From assembly GCF_900582195.1 (NCBI RefSeq), contig NZ_UTHA01000091.1:1-64000 (forward strand): a DNA stretch of 64,000 nt, written 5' to 3'. The DNA is from Pseudomonas viridiflava. GTDB lineage: Bacteria > Pseudomonadota > Gammaproteobacteria > Pseudomonadales > Pseudomonadaceae. Under the pieces are notes generated by a model that was given only the letters and a program-made list of their open reading frames with translations, ran no database searches and was not told the origin of the DNA. Each line of letters starts with the position of its first letter. Positions within the stretch are counted from its first letter, which is position 1. The translations under genes were made by a program, and so were the position numbers. Shown piece after piece: positions 9,829 through 18,772 of this stretch.

Positions 9829-10212
9829 TCAAGTGACGTACTGCGCGATGCCATTGCCGAATGACCAGTTCTCTTTCTTGACCTCGACCAGATTGATGAA
9901 CACGTCTTCCAGGCGCACCGCGAGCTGTGTGTGCAGGCTTTCGGCAATGGTTTTGAACAGCAACTGCTTTTTCTCCACCGAGCGCCCTTCACTGATGGTG
10001 ATCTGAATGAACACCACGCCATCGCTGCGCTGGATCCCCAGATATTGCGGGTCGTAGACGAAGTGCTGGCTGTCGTGCTCGGTGAGGATCTGGAAGTTGT
10101 CGTGCTCGGGCACATCGATACAACTGCGCAGGGCGGAATAGATCTGCTCGCCGATGCGTTTGGCGAAGGTGGGGTCGGGGTTTTGTTTGATGTCGACGCG
10201 AACGAGGGGCAT
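9829..10212 (-). CDS. tautomerase family protein
   Basis: 127-residue protein of the tautomerase superfamily (4-oxalocrotonate tautomerase / MIF fold, the longer Tautomerase_2-type subgroup). It begins MPLVRVDIKQ, so after removal of Met the catalytic Pro1 would be exposed. VVFIQITISEGRSVEKKQLL and LEDVFINLVEVKKENWSFGNG match the family pattern. Such enzymes catalyse keto-enol tautomerisation or dehalogenation-type reactions; the substrate here is unknown. The gene stands alone on its strand. Confidence 0.82.
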   Translation of the reverse strand: MPLVRVDIKQNPDPTFAKRIGEQIYSALRSCIDVPEHDNFQILTEHDSQHFVYDPQYLGIQRSDGVVFIQITISEGRSVEKKQLLFKTIAESLHTQLAVRLEDVFINLVEVKKENWSFGNGIAQYVT

Positions 10213-10464
10213 GGGCAGAGGACTCCGGGGGGAGAGGACTCATTCACGCTAGAACATATCAACCAAATTGAAAGTGTGGGGTGATGACCTCGTTGCTGTT
10301 TTTGTATGAGGCTACCTACGAAGCTCACGGATTTTACCTACGCATTTGGCAGAGCCGTCTGCTATCGGGCAGACGGTTAACGCGAAATCATGGGGCAGTA
10401 ATGGGAGGTGGTCCAGGATGGAAAAGCTTCCCGAGCGCTAACTGTCAGCAGCCAAGGAAGGTTC

Positions 10465-10659
10465 ATGCATCTTGATGACCACAAAAATGTGGAGCTCGAA
10501 AGGCTACAAACGGAAACCCAAAAGCTCGGTGCGGAGAGGCGCAAGTTTCTGGCGGAGGAAGCAAAACTGAAACTTGAGACTTTCTTGTATCCCCTTGTGG
10601 TGGGGGCTGGGGCATTAACTGCAATTGCCACCGCCGTTGGGCTTTATTTGAAGCTGTAA
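10465..10659 (+). CDS. small membrane protein with N-terminal coiled coil
   Basis: 64-residue protein starting MHLDDHKNVELERLQ. Residues 8-38 are charged and heptad-like (a short coiled coil), followed by one transmembrane segment near the C-terminus (YPLVVGAGALTAIATAVGLYL). The ATG at 10465 has a good AAGGAAG site at the right distance; a longer frame from 10408 has none. Function unknown. The next small gene, 68 bases downstream, has the same layout, so they may form a pair. Confidence 0.6.
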   Translation: MHLDDHKNVELERLQTETQKLGAERRKFLAEEAKLKLETFLYPLVVGAGALTAIATAVGLYLKL

Positions 10660-10727
10660 GAGAGCGCAGCAGGTTGCCGTTGCGCATGCGTGTTGATTCA
10701 GAGCACCAAAAAAGAGAAGGGGGCAGT

Positions 10728-10910
10728 ATGAGCACAGAGGAAAGCAGAGCCAGGATAGACCGACTGTATCAAGAGGAGTTTGAGTTCAGAGAAGCCATGA
10801 AGCCCTTTCGCAAAGCTGAAAGGCGTGAAACGGTTTTGCTGTTTAGCCTTGGAATGATGATGGGCGCGGTGGGGATCGCTTTCGTGATGGTGTTGGTTCG
10901 AGCCATCTGA
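10728..10910 (+). CDS. small membrane protein with charged N-terminus
   Basis: 60-residue protein: a charged helical N-terminal half (ESRARIDRLYQEEFEFREA) and a single C-terminal transmembrane segment (TVLLFSLGMMMGAVGIAFVMV). A strong ribosome site (GAAGGGGG) precedes the ATG at 10728. No family recognised. Together with the 64-residue protein upstream it looks like a two-gene unit of tail-anchored small proteins. Confidence 0.55.
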   Translation: MSTEESRARIDRLYQEEFEFREAMKPFRKAERRETVLLFSLGMMMGAVGIAFVMVLVRAI

Positions 10911-11143
10911 ATACCCTTGCGTGTGCCTATTAACGACATCATGAATACCTGTTTACGACAGATAATTTCCCTAAAACGACGCCAAACGGATCTGCTCCGC
11001 ACAACCATTCCTCAGCTAAGTCTTTGCTTCTGCTCATTTATCGCGGAGAATCGCGCCCCTGTTTCGGCCGGAGCATGTCTGTCGGTTTTTTCCGACGCGT
11101 CCTGACCGAGTGGCAAGTGACCGGAATGCGGAGATCCGACCGG

Positions 11144-12424
11144 ATGAATGATCAGGCCAATAGCGTCGAAGAACGCTTTGATGCAGCAGCACCCGCTGAA
11201 CTTTCGAGCTGGAATCGCCAGGACACCACCTGGATGTTGGGACTGTTTGGGACGGCCATCGGCGCCGGTACCCTGTTTTTGCCGATCAACGCAGGTCTGG
11301 GTGGCTTCTGGCCGCTGGTGATCCTCGCGCTGCTGGCGTTCCCGATGACGTTCTACGCGCACCGTGGCCTGACCCGCTTTGTACTGTCCGGTCGCGAAGG
11401 CGCCGACATCACGGAAGTGGTCGAGCAGCATTTCGGCATCAAGGCCGGTGCACTGATCACGCTGCTGTATTTCTTCGCTATTTTCCCGATCCTGCTGATC
11501 TACAGCGTCGGTCTGACCAATACGGTCGCCAGTTTCCTCGAACACCAACTGCACATCACGCCGCCACCGCGCGCGCTGTTGTCGTTCGTGCTGATCCTTG
11601 GTCTGCTGGCGGTGGTGCGTTGCGGTGAGCAGGCGATCGTCAAGGCGATGAGCCTGATGGTTTACCCGTTTATCGTCGCATTGCTGTTCCTCGCCGTTTA
11701 CCTGATTCCACACTGGAACGGCGGCATTCTCGCCACCGCTTCGCACGTGCCGGCACCATCCGCGCTGCTGCACACGTTGTGGCTGGCAATTCCGGTGATG
11801 GTGTTCTCGTTCAACCACTCGCCGATCATCTCGGCGTTTGCGGTCGATCAGAAGCGTCGCTATGGCGTTCATGCTGAAGAGCGCAGCTCGCAGATCCTGT
11901 CCCGCGCGCACTTGTTGATGGTGGCGATGGTGCTGTTCTTCGTCTTCAGTTGCGTACTGACGTTGTCGCCGGAGCAGTTGGCCGAAGCCAAAGAGCAGAA
12001 TCTGTCGATCCTGTCTTATCTGGCCAATCATTTCAGCAACCCGACCATCGCCTTCGCGGCACCGTTGATTGCATTCGTAGCGATCTCCAAATCGTTCCTC
12101 GGTCACTACATCGGTGCCAGTGAGGGCTTGAAAGGCTTGATCGTGAAGAGCGGCAAGCGTCCGGGCGCCAAGGCACTGGATCGCATCGTGGCGGCGTTCA
12201 TGCTGGTGATCTGCTGGATCATTGCGACGCTGAACCCGAGTATTCTGGGCATGATCGAAACTGTCGGCGGCCCGGTAATCGCGGCGATTCTGTTCCTGAT
12301 GCCGATGTATGCGATTCGCAAGGTTCCGGCGATGGCGCGCTATCGTGGTCAGGCGTCTAACGTGTTTGTTACGGCGGTAGGTCTGGTGGCGATTTCCGCA
12401 CTGGTTTACAAGCTGGCGATGTAA
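11144..12424 (+). CDS. HAAAP-family serine/threonine-type amino acid transporter
   Basis: 426-residue inner-membrane amino acid permease of the hydroxy/aromatic amino acid permease family, closest in appearance to SdaC-type serine/threonine:H+ symporters. About eleven hydrophobic segments run from GLFGTAIGAGTLFLPINAG (first helix with the GxG signature) to the C-terminal FVTAVGLVAISALVYKL. SFNHSPIISAF is another family feature. The start is placed at the ATG at 11144 because the preceding 40 codons of open frame do not look like protein. A strong terminator follows. Substrate specificity is inferred from the family only. Confidence 0.85.
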   Translation: MNDQANSVEERFDAAAPAELSSWNRQDTTWMLGLFGTAIGAGTLFLPINAGLGGFWPLVILALLAFPMTFYAHRGLTRFVLSGREGADITEVVEQHFGIKAGALITLLYFFAIFPILLIYSVGLTNTVASFLEHQLHITPPPRALLSFVLILGLLAVVRCGEQAIVKAMSLMVYPFIVALLFLAVYLIPHWNGGILATASHVPAPSALLHTLWLAIPVMVFSFNHSPIISAFAVDQKRRYGVHAEERSSQILSRAHLLMVAMVLFFVFSCVLTLSPEQLAEAKEQNLSILSYLANHFSNPTIAFAAPLIAFVAISKSFLGHYIGASEGLKGLIVKSGKRPGAKALDRIVAAFMLVICWIIATLNPSILGMIETVGGPVIAAILFLMPMYAIRKVPAMARYRGQASNVFVTAVGLVAISALVYKLAM

Positions 12425-12443
12425 CGCGGTTGCAATCGACAAG

Positions 12444-12480
12444 AACCGCTGTGCCTGCCCAGGCACAGCGGTTTTTTTTG
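12444..12480 (+). terminator. rho-independent terminator of the amino acid transporter gene
   Basis: A near-perfect stem with arms ACCGCTGTGCCTG and CAGGCACAGCGGT is followed by eight T residues, 20 bases after the transporter stop codon. Confidence 0.9.
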
Positions 12481-12483
12481 CCC

Positions 12484-12571
12484 TGGAGCCGGGCTTGCTC
12501 GCGAAAGCGGTGAGTTATCAGCAATGATGTCGACTGACACTCCGCCATCGCTGGCAAGCCAGCGAAGAGGC
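12484..12571. repeat. REP-like pair
   Basis: GCCGGGCTTGCTCGCGAA at the left and an inverted-type GCTGGCAAGCCAGCG at the right form a divergent REP pair between two terminators. Similar GCTTGCTCGCGAA cores recur throughout the window. Confidence 0.6.
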
Positions 12572-12601
12572 CCGAACAGATAACCACCCTCCAACAGGCA
12601 T

Positions 12602-12639
12602 AAAAAAACGCCGCTCATCTCACGATGGGCGGCGTTTTT
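12602..12639 (-). terminator. terminator of acnB
   Basis: The inverted repeat AACGCCGC...GGCGGCGTT is flanked by A and T runs; read on the minus strand it gives a stem followed by a T tract 15 bases past the acnB stop codon. It could act in both directions. Confidence 0.85.
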
Positions 12640-12654
12640 CATTGCGTTGCAGCG

Positions 12655-15264
12655 TTAGGCTTGAACGACCGGGATGTTGGCGTTCGCAGCAGCTTCACGG
12701 AACTCGGCAATCTGGTCGAAGGACAGGTAGCGGTAGATATCGGCCGCCATGCTGTCGATCTTGCCAGCGTATTCCATGTACTCCTCGACGGTCGGCAGGC
12801 GACCCAGGATCGAAGCAACAGACGCCAGCTCAGCCGAAGCCAGGTAGACGTTCGCGCCGTCGCCCAGACGGTTCGGGAAGTTACGGGTCGACGTCGACAC
12901 CACAGTGCTGTTTGGCTCAACGCGTGCCTGGTTACCCATGCACAGCGAGCAGCCTGGCATTTCCATGCGTGCGCCAGCCTTGCCGTAGATGCCGTAGTAG
13001 CCTTCCTCGGTCAGTTGGTGAGCGTCCATTTTGGTCGGCGGCGACAGCCACAGACGGGTTGGCAGCTGACCCTTGACCTGATCCAGCAGCTTACCGGCAG
13101 CGCGGAAGTGACCGATGTTGGTCATGCACGAACCGATGAACACTTCGTCGATCTTCTCGCCAGCAACGCTGGACAGCAGACGGGCGTCGTCCGGATCGTT
13201 CGGCGCGCACAGTACCGGCTCGCTGATGTCGGCCAGATCGATTTCGATGACTTCGGCGTATTCGGCGTCGGCATCGGCTTCCATCAGTTCCGGGTTGGCA
13301 ACCCAGGCTTCCATCGCTTGGGCACGACGTTCCAGGGTACGCGCATCGCCGTAACCTTCACCGATCATCCAGCGCAGCAGGGTGATGTTGGAGTTCAGGT
13401 ACTCGGTGATCGACTCTTTCGACAGCTTGATGGTGCAACCGGCAGCCGAACGTTCGGCCGAGGCGTCGGACAGTTCGAACGCCTGCTCCAGGGTCAGACC
13501 TTCCAGACCTTCGATTTCCAGGATGCGGCCGGAGAAGGCGTTTTTCTTGCCTTTCTTCTCGACGGTCAGCAGACCGTTCTGGATAGCAAAGTACGGAATG
13601 GCATGAACCAGGTCACGCAGGGTGATGCCAGGTTTCATTTTGCCTTTGAAGCGCACCAGGATCGATTCCGGCATGTCCAGCGGCATAACGCCGGTGGCTG
13701 CGGCGAACGCAACCAGACCGGAACCGGCCGGGAACGAGATGCCCATCGGGAAGCGGGTGTGCGAGTCACCACCGGTACCGACGGTGTCCGGCAGCAGCAT
13801 GCGGTTCAGCCACGAGTGGATGATGCCGTCGCCCGGACGCAGGGAAACGCCGCCGCGGGTCATGATGAAGTCAGGCAGGGTGTGGTGGGTGGTCACGTCG
13901 ATCGGCTTTGGATACGCCGCGGTGTGGCAGAAGGACTGCATTACCAGATCAGCGGAGAAGCCCAGGCAAGCCAGGTCTTTCAGTTCGTCACGGGTCATCG
14001 GACCGGTGGTGTCCTGGGAACCTACGGTGGTCATCTTCGGTTCGCAGTAGGTGCCAGGACGAACGCCTTGGCCTTCTGCCAGACCGCAGGCCTTGCCGAC
14101 CATCTTCTGCGCCAGGGTGAAACCCTTGGTGCTTTCAGCTGGAGCTTCAGGCTTCTTGAACAGGTCGAACGGTGGCAGACCCAGTTCGGCGCGAGCCTTC
14201 TCGGTCAGGCCACGGCCGATGATCAGCGGGATACGGCCGCCGGCACGGACTTCGTCCAACAACACCGGGGTTTTCATTTCGAAGGTGGTCAGGACTTCGT
14301 CGGTGCCGTGTTTGCAGACTTTGCCAGCATGCGGGTACAGGTCGATCACGTCGCCCATGTTCATGTTGGAAACGTCGAACTCGATTGGCAGGGCGCCGGC
14401 ATCTTCCATGGTGTTGTAGAAGATCGGAGCGATTTTGCTGCCGAAGCAGAAACCGCCAGCACGCTTGTTCGGCACGTAAGGAACGTCGTCACCGAAGAAC
14501 CACAGCACCGAGTTGGTAGCGGATTTACGCGAGGAACCGGTACCGACCACGTCACCGACGTAGGCGATCGGGAAGCCTTGACCGCGCATTTCTTCGATCT
14601 GCTTCATAGGGCCGATGGCGCCCTGCTGATCGGGAACGATGCCGTCACGGGCCATTTTCAGCATGGCCAGGGCGTGCAGCGGGATGTCTGGACGCGACCA
14701 GGCATCCGGAGCAGGGGACAGGTCGTCGGTGTTGGTTTCGCCGGTAACCTTGAATACGCGCAGGCTGATCTTGTCGGCCAGGGTCGGACGGTTCTTGAAC
14801 CACTCGCCGTCAGCCCAGGATTGCAGTACGGCTTTAGCGTGAGCGTTACCGTTCTTGGCTTTTTCCGCGACGTCGTGGAACGCATCGAACATCAGCAGGG
14901 TGTGCTTGAGTTGTGCGGCAGCGACGGGCGCCAGCTCGGCGTCGTCCAGCAGGTCAACCAGGGTCACGATGTTGTAGCCGCCCTGCATGGTGCCGAGCAG
15001 TTCTACAGCGCGCTTTTTGTCCAGCAGAGGGGAGGAAACTTCGCCCTTGGCCAGTGCAGACAGGAAGCCGGCTTTGACATAAGCCGCTTCGTCCACGCCT
15101 GGTGGAATGCGATTGGTGATCAGGTCAACGAGAAATTCTTCTTCGCCAGCCGGAGGGTTTTTCAGCAGCTCGACCAGGCCTGCTGTTTGTTCGGCGTTAA
15201 GCGGCTGGGGAACGATACCCAGGGCTGCACGCTCTTCGATATGTTTGCGGTAGGCTTCAAGCAC
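12655..15264 (-). CDS. acnB: aconitate hydratase B
   Basis: 869-residue AcnB, the TCA-cycle aconitase / 2-methylisocitrate dehydratase that interconverts citrate and isocitrate using a [4Fe-4S] cluster. The full family architecture is visible: N-terminal HEAT-like domain ([20 protein letters not shown]), swivel domain ([19 protein letters not shown]) and the cluster ligands in [12 protein letters not shown] and PGCSLCMGN. The GTG at 15264 is chosen because the protein then begins [16 protein letters not shown], matching E. coli AcnB (MLEEYRKH), and because a GAGGG site sits 8 bases upstream. The long upstream region holds a 139-bp palindrome. Confidence 0.97.
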   Translation of the reverse strand: MLEAYRKHIEERAALGIVPQPLNAEQTAGLVELLKNPPAGEEEFLVDLITNRIPPGVDEAAYVKAGFLSALAKGEVSSPLLDKKRAVELLGTMQGGYNIVTLVDLLDDAELAPVAAAQLKHTLLMFDAFHDVAEKAKNGNAHAKAVLQSWADGEWFKNRPTLADKISLRVFKVTGETNTDDLSPAPDAWSRPDIPLHALAMLKMARDGIVPDQQGAIGPMKQIEEMRGQGFPIAYVGDVVGTGSSRKSATNSVLWFFGDDVPYVPNKRAGGFCFGSKIAPIFYNTMEDAGALPIEFDVSNMNMGDVIDLYPHAGKVCKHGTDEVLTTFEMKTPVLLDEVRAGGRIPLIIGRGLTEKARAELGLPPFDLFKKPEAPAESTKGFTLAQKMVGKACGLAEGQGVRPGTYCEPKMTTVGSQDTTGPMTRDELKDLACLGFSADLVMQSFCHTAAYPKPIDVTTHHTLPDFIMTRGGVSLRPGDGIIHSWLNRMLLPDTVGTGGDSHTRFPMGISFPAGSGLVAFAAATGVMPLDMPESILVRFKGKMKPGITLRDLVHAIPYFAIQNGLLTVEKKGKKNAFSGRILEIEGLEGLTLEQAFELSDASAERSAAGCTIKLSKESITEYLNSNITLLRWMIGEGYGDARTLERRAQAMEAWVANPELMEADADAEYAEVIEIDLADISEPVLCAPNDPDDARLLSSVAGEKIDEVFIGSCMTNIGHFRAAGKLLDQVKGQLPTRLWLSPPTKMDAHQLTEEGYYGIYGKAGARMEMPGCSLCMGNQARVEPNSTVVSTSTRNFPNRLGDGANVYLASAELASVASILGRLPTVEEYMEYAGKIDSMAADIYRYLSFDQIAEFREAAANANIPVVQA

Positions 15265-15385
15265 AGTTATTACCCTCATCAGTGGTCCCAAATGGGTGTC
15301 CGGGACGCTCATCCCGAAATTGCCGTACTCATGCTCCTCACGACGTTGTGGGTCGTTCGGCCAGAATTACCGGCAATTCCTTACA

Positions 15386-15524
15386 GAAGCTGCTTTCAAA
15401 GTTTTACGCCTGCAGAACGGGGAGCTGATGAGGGTTGGCGCTGGATTTTTCCCCGCTGGAAAAATCCCTCGCCAACACCGCTCTGAAGGAACGACTGTGC
15501 TCGTGACGCTTTGAAAACAGCTTC
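15386..15524. repeat. 139-bp imperfect palindromic element upstream of acnB
   Basis: Two arms of about 69 bases are inverted copies of each other around a 5-base centre. The outer ends (GAAGCTGCTTTCAAAG versus GAAGCTGTTTTCAAAG in the opposite strand) and the inner ends (GTTGGCG..GGATTTTTCC on both) are nearly identical; the middle of each arm is diverged. The size and symmetry suggest a MITE-like or REPIN-like mobile repeat, or a large cruciform/hairpin in the acnB leader. It lies 122-260 bases upstream of the acnB start, and the rest of the 15265-15732 gap holds nothing else that I recognise. Confidence 0.7.
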
Positions 15525-15732
15525 TAACGGACATTGGCGCCTTAAAAGGCTGGCTGATTCTACGGCAAAAAAAATTTAAAGGTAAGTCGGGCTCTATTGG
15601 ACTTTCGTGGCAATGCGCGTGGCCGGGGCAAACGCTGAGTGCAGCGCAGACCCTGATGTTTGAGGGGTGATCAATGCCCGACAAAGGGCTAACATGCCGA
15701 CCTGTTCCGCGTTTCAGTGTTTTGCCTATCTT

Positions 15733-16203
15733 ATGCCCAATCAGACCATCAAGACCCCCTGCGTCGGCCTCTGCTCCACTGTTTACGGTGATCTGGTGTG
15801 CCGTGGCTGCAAGCGTTTCCACCACGAAGTGATCCACTGGAATGGGTACAACGAGGAGGAAAAGCGCGCGGTATGGTTGCGTCTGGAGCAATTGCTGTCA
15901 CAAGTGATGGCGGCCAAGGTCGAGATTTTCGATCCGGCGCGTCTGCGCGAGCAACTGGAACAGCGCAAGATCCGCTTCGTGCCGCATCAATCGGAATATT
16001 GCTGGGCCTATCAGCTGATTGCCCGAGGTGCACGGGTGATCATTAATCTGGAAGCGTACGGGATGGTACTGCTGCCGGAGTTCCGCGACTGGAGCCTGCC
16101 GGAATTGCGCGATGCCATTGATCGGGAATTCTTCTTGCTGTCGGAAGCGCACTACCAGCGCTACATTGCCCCGGGCTTTCTCAAGGACGCCTTCGGCGCC
16201 TAG
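15733..16203 (+). CDS. DUF1289 domain-containing protein
   Basis: 156-residue protein with an N-terminal DUF1289 domain: TPCVGLCSTVYGDLVCRGCKR contains the four conserved cysteines (C-x3-C ... C-x2-C) that look like a small metal site, followed by EVIHWNGYNEEEKRAVW. The remaining 100 residues are specific to the Pseudomonas version. Function unknown. The ATG at 15733 gives the usual family start; an in-frame ATG at 15694, with an AAGGG-like site, is an alternative that would add 13 residues. A REPIN follows 3 bases after the stop. Confidence 0.83.
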   Translation: MPNQTIKTPCVGLCSTVYGDLVCRGCKRFHHEVIHWNGYNEEEKRAVWLRLEQLLSQVMAAKVEIFDPARLREQLEQRKIRFVPHQSEYCWAYQLIARGARVIINLEAYGMVLLPEFRDWSLPELRDAIDREFFLLSEAHYQRYIAPGFLKDAFGA

Positions 16204-16205
16204 GA

Positions 16206-16273
16206 GCTTCGCGAGCAAGCTCGCTCCCACAGGGGAATGCATTCCAAATGTGGGAGCGAGCTTGCTCGCGAAG
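16206..16273. repeat. REPIN (two inverted REPs)
   Basis: GCTTCGCGAGCAAGCTCGC and its inverse GCGAGCTTGCTCGCGAAG are separated by about 30 bases, immediately between the convergent DUF1289 and Usp genes. Confidence 0.85.
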
Positions 16274-16297
16274 GGGCCGGTTCAGGCACCGCAACCC

Positions 16298-17161
16298 TCA
16301 ATGCTTCACCGCCAACTCCACCAGATGATCCTCAACCTCCTGCGGCTTGAGCACCAGCACATCGCTTTCCAGCGCATCCAGCACCACTTCCGCCGTATTG
16401 CCGATCAGCGCGCCCGACAGCCCGGTGCGCGCAACAGTCCCGATCACGGTCACTGCCGCCTGCAGCTTGTGCGCCATAAACGGGATCAACACATCCGCCG
16501 GGCCCTCCTCGATGTGCAGATGTTCATCATCGACATCGAACTCAGCCTGAAACGCCCGGCATTGCTCGCGATAACGCGCGGCTATGGTCTCGCTTAGTTG
16601 CAGCGTCGGGTCAGCCGCCGACAGCATCGGCGACGGGTGGGCGCTGATCACGTGCAGATGCGCCTTGGCCAGACTGGCGATGTCATAACCATGATCAATG
16701 ATCGTCGTGTGCAGATGCCGGTGCTCACCATCGGCATTGCCCACGTCCACCGCCGCCAGAATCACCTTGTCCTTCCACGAACCGGCAGTTTTCACTAGCA
16801 GCACCGGGGTAGGGCAGTGGCGCAAGAGCTTCCAGTCCGCCGGGGTCAGCAGGGCTTTTTTCAGCGAACTGTCGGGGAAATGCTGCTTGATTACCAAACC
16901 GCAACCCTCGGCCTGCTGCACGTCAATGATGGTTTCGTGCAAGCTCTCGTTCCACGCCTGCTCGGTGGTCACGCTGTAACCGTCGGCCACTAGCGCGGCT
17001 TTGAGCACACCGAGCATGCCGGCGTGGTCGTGTTTCTTGTCGCACACCAGCAGGTGCAGATGGGCTTGTGTCACGCCAGCGATCAACTTGGCGCGCTTGA
17101 GCGCCAGGCTTTCCGAATGTTCGGGTTCGATGACCACCAGAATGCTGCGAATGGCTTGCAT
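16298..17161 (-). CDS. universal stress protein (tandem UspA domains)
   Basis: 287-residue protein made of two Usp domains in tandem. The first starts IRSILVVIEPEHSESLAL and ends LRHCPTPVLLVK; the second starts KVILAAVDVGN and contains the nucleotide-binding type segment IGTVARTGLSGALIGNTAEVVLD before DVLVLKP. UspE-like cytoplasmic stress proteins have this layout. The second domain keeps a G-x2-G-x9-G-(S/T)-like loop, so ATP binding is possible. The ATG at 17161 has a GGAGA site 8 bases upstream; the open frame continues further but without protein character. Confidence 0.86.
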   Translation of the reverse strand: MQAIRSILVVIEPEHSESLALKRAKLIAGVTQAHLHLLVCDKKHDHAGMLGVLKAALVADGYSVTTEQAWNESLHETIIDVQQAEGCGLVIKQHFPDSSLKKALLTPADWKLLRHCPTPVLLVKTAGSWKDKVILAAVDVGNADGEHRHLHTTIIDHGYDIASLAKAHLHVISAHPSPMLSAADPTLQLSETIAARYREQCRAFQAEFDVDDEHLHIEEGPADVLIPFMAHKLQAAVTVIGTVARTGLSGALIGNTAEVVLDALESDVLVLKPQEVEDHLVELAVKH

Positions 17162-17320
17162 GAGCGGAATCTCCAGCGAAGAAAAGGCACGGCGTTGCAC
17201 AACTATAGTTGCTGCCCGATCGTGCGCGACTTGATGCATATCAACGCCAGCCGCTGGTGGTCTGCGGGCAGGCCGGTATAATCGGCGCCCTTCGCTCGAA
17301 CACCTTTTACCGTGAGCCCC

Positions 17321-17923
17321 ATGATCCTTCCCGAAATCCACGAATTCCTTGGCTGCCGCACCCCCGACGCCTGGGTTCAGGCTGCCCTGGCCGATCAGGA
17401 AACCCTGCTGATCGACCACAAGAACTGCGAGTTCAAGGCTGCCAGCACCGCCCTGAGCCTGATTGCCAAGTACCATTCCCACGTTGACCTGATCAATATG
17501 ATGTCGCGTCTGGCCCGGGAAGAACTGGTGCACCACGAGCAGGTCATGCGCATCATGAAACGGCGCAAGATCGAACTGCGCCAGCTCCACGCCGGCCGTT
17601 ATGCCTCAGGCTTGCGCAAGGTCGTACGCAGCCATGAACCGGTGAAACTGGTCGATACGCTGGTGGTCGGCGCGTTTATCGAAGCGCGCAGTTGCGAGCG
17701 GTTCGAAGCATTGGTGCCGCATTTGGACGAAGAACTCGGCAAGTTCTACTTCGGCCTGCTGAAAAGCGAGGCGCGGCATTTTCAGGGTTATCTGAAACTG
17801 GCTTATCAGTACGGCGATGCGAAGGATATTGCCCAGGTCATCGAAAAGGTCCGCGCCGCCGAGCAGGAACTGATCGAGTCGCCGGACGACGAGTTCCGGT
17901 TTCACAGCGGCGTGCCTGCCTAA
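17321..17923 (+). CDS. miaE: tRNA-(ms[2]io[6]A)-hydroxylase MiaE
   Basis: 200-residue MiaE, a ferritin-like non-haem diiron monooxygenase that hydroxylates the isopentenyl group of 2-methylthio-N6-isopentenyladenosine at tRNA position 37. Diiron ligands are visible in four helices: DHKNCEFKAAS, LAREELVHHEQV, GAFIEARSCERFE and LLKSEARHFQGY. The length is normal. An in-frame GTG at 17312 could add three residues; the ATG at 17321 is preferred, although neither has a clear Shine-Dalgarno site. A terminator follows the gene. Confidence 0.92.
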   Translation: MILPEIHEFLGCRTPDAWVQAALADQETLLIDHKNCEFKAASTALSLIAKYHSHVDLINMMSRLAREELVHHEQVMRIMKRRKIELRQLHAGRYASGLRKVVRSHEPVKLVDTLVVGAFIEARSCERFEALVPHLDEELGKFYFGLLKSEARHFQGYLKLAYQYGDAKDIAQVIEKVRAAEQELIESPDDEFRFHSGVPA

Positions 17924-17956
17924 TATTGTTAAAAACTCTTAAGAGTATGAAACATC

Positions 17957-17988
17957 ACCAAAAACCGGCCCAAGCGGCCGGTTTTTGC
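17957..17988 (+). terminator. terminator of miaE
   Basis: The stem AAAACCGGCC / GGCCGGTTTT with a short loop is followed by a T tract about 35 bases past the miaE stop. Confidence 0.88.
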
Positions 17989-18064
17989 TGCCTGAAACAA
18001 ACGCCTGCGCCATGAAAACCGCCATAATGCCGACCACTTCACGTATGGGCGGCAGACGGTCGTT

Positions 18065-18772
18065 ATGGATAACCTGGGTTTTGGCAAAGTCCTGCTGGTG
18101 GAAGACGATGAGCGCCTCGCTGCGCTGATTGCACACTTTCTCGAACAACACGGCTACGAGGTGCGTACGGTGCATCGTGGCGACCTCGCCGTGGCGGCCT
18201 TTCTGGAATTCAAGCCGAAAGTCGTGGTGCTCGACCTGATGTTGCCGGGGCAGAGCGGTTTGCACGTGTGCCGGGAAATTCGCAGCGTGTCGGACACGCC
18301 GATCGTGATCCTGACCGCCAAGGAAGACGATCTCGACCACATTCTCGGTCTGGAGTCCGGCGCCGATGACTACGTGATCAAACCGATCAAACCGCCGGTG
18401 TTGCTGGCCCGACTGCGGGCGTTGCAACGGCGCCAGGTGCCGGACAGCCATGTGGTGAGTTTTCTGGAGTTCGGCCAGTTGAGCGTCGACCGCAGTTGCC
18501 GTGAAGTGCGACTGGCGGGCGAGGTCATCGAAATGACCACCATGGAATTCGAGCTGCTGTGGTTGCTGGCCAGCGCTGCCGGCAAAGTGCTGTCGCGGGA
18601 TGACATCCTCAATCGCATGCGCGGGATTGCCTTTGACGGGCTCAATCGCAGCGTCGACGTGTACATCAGCAAATTGCGCAACAAGCTCAAGGACAATCCC
18701 CGCGAGCCGATGTGTATCAAGACTGTGTGGGGCAAGGGTTATCTGTTCAATCCGTTCGCGTGGGAGCTGTAG
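18065..18772 (+). CDS. rstA: OmpR-family response regulator, RstA-like
   Basis: 235-residue two-component response regulator. The receiver domain carries the acidic pair in LLVEDDERL, the phosphoacceptor Asp in VVVLDLMLPG and the Lys in YVIKPIKPP. The winged-helix domain ends with GIAFDGLNRSVDVYISKLRNKL and IKTVWGKGYLFNPFAWEL, which matches E. coli RstA closely at the C-terminus. The gene is joined without any spacer to the sensor kinase gene. The target genes are unknown here. Confidence 0.85.
   Translation: MDNLGFGKVLLVEDDERLAALIAHFLEQHGYEVRTVHRGDLAVAAFLEFKPKVVVLDLMLPGQSGLHVCREIRSVSDTPIVILTAKEDDLDHILGLESGADDYVIKPIKPPVLLARLRALQRRQVPDSHVVSFLEFGQLSVDRSCREVRLAGEVIEMTTMEFELLWLLASAAGKVLSRDDILNRMRGIAFDGLNRSVDVYISKLRNKLKDNPREPMCIKTVWGKGYLFNPFAWEL

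Noticed and set aside
11012..12466. Long minus-strand open frame opposite the amino acid transporter gene
   Set aside because: Composition extremely rich in Arg, Gln and His with no hydrophobic core; antisense shadow.
12625..15486. Very long plus-strand open frame (953 codons) opposite acnB
   Set aside because: Antisense shadow caused by the codon bias of the GC-rich acnB gene; the minus-strand reading is unmistakably aconitase B.
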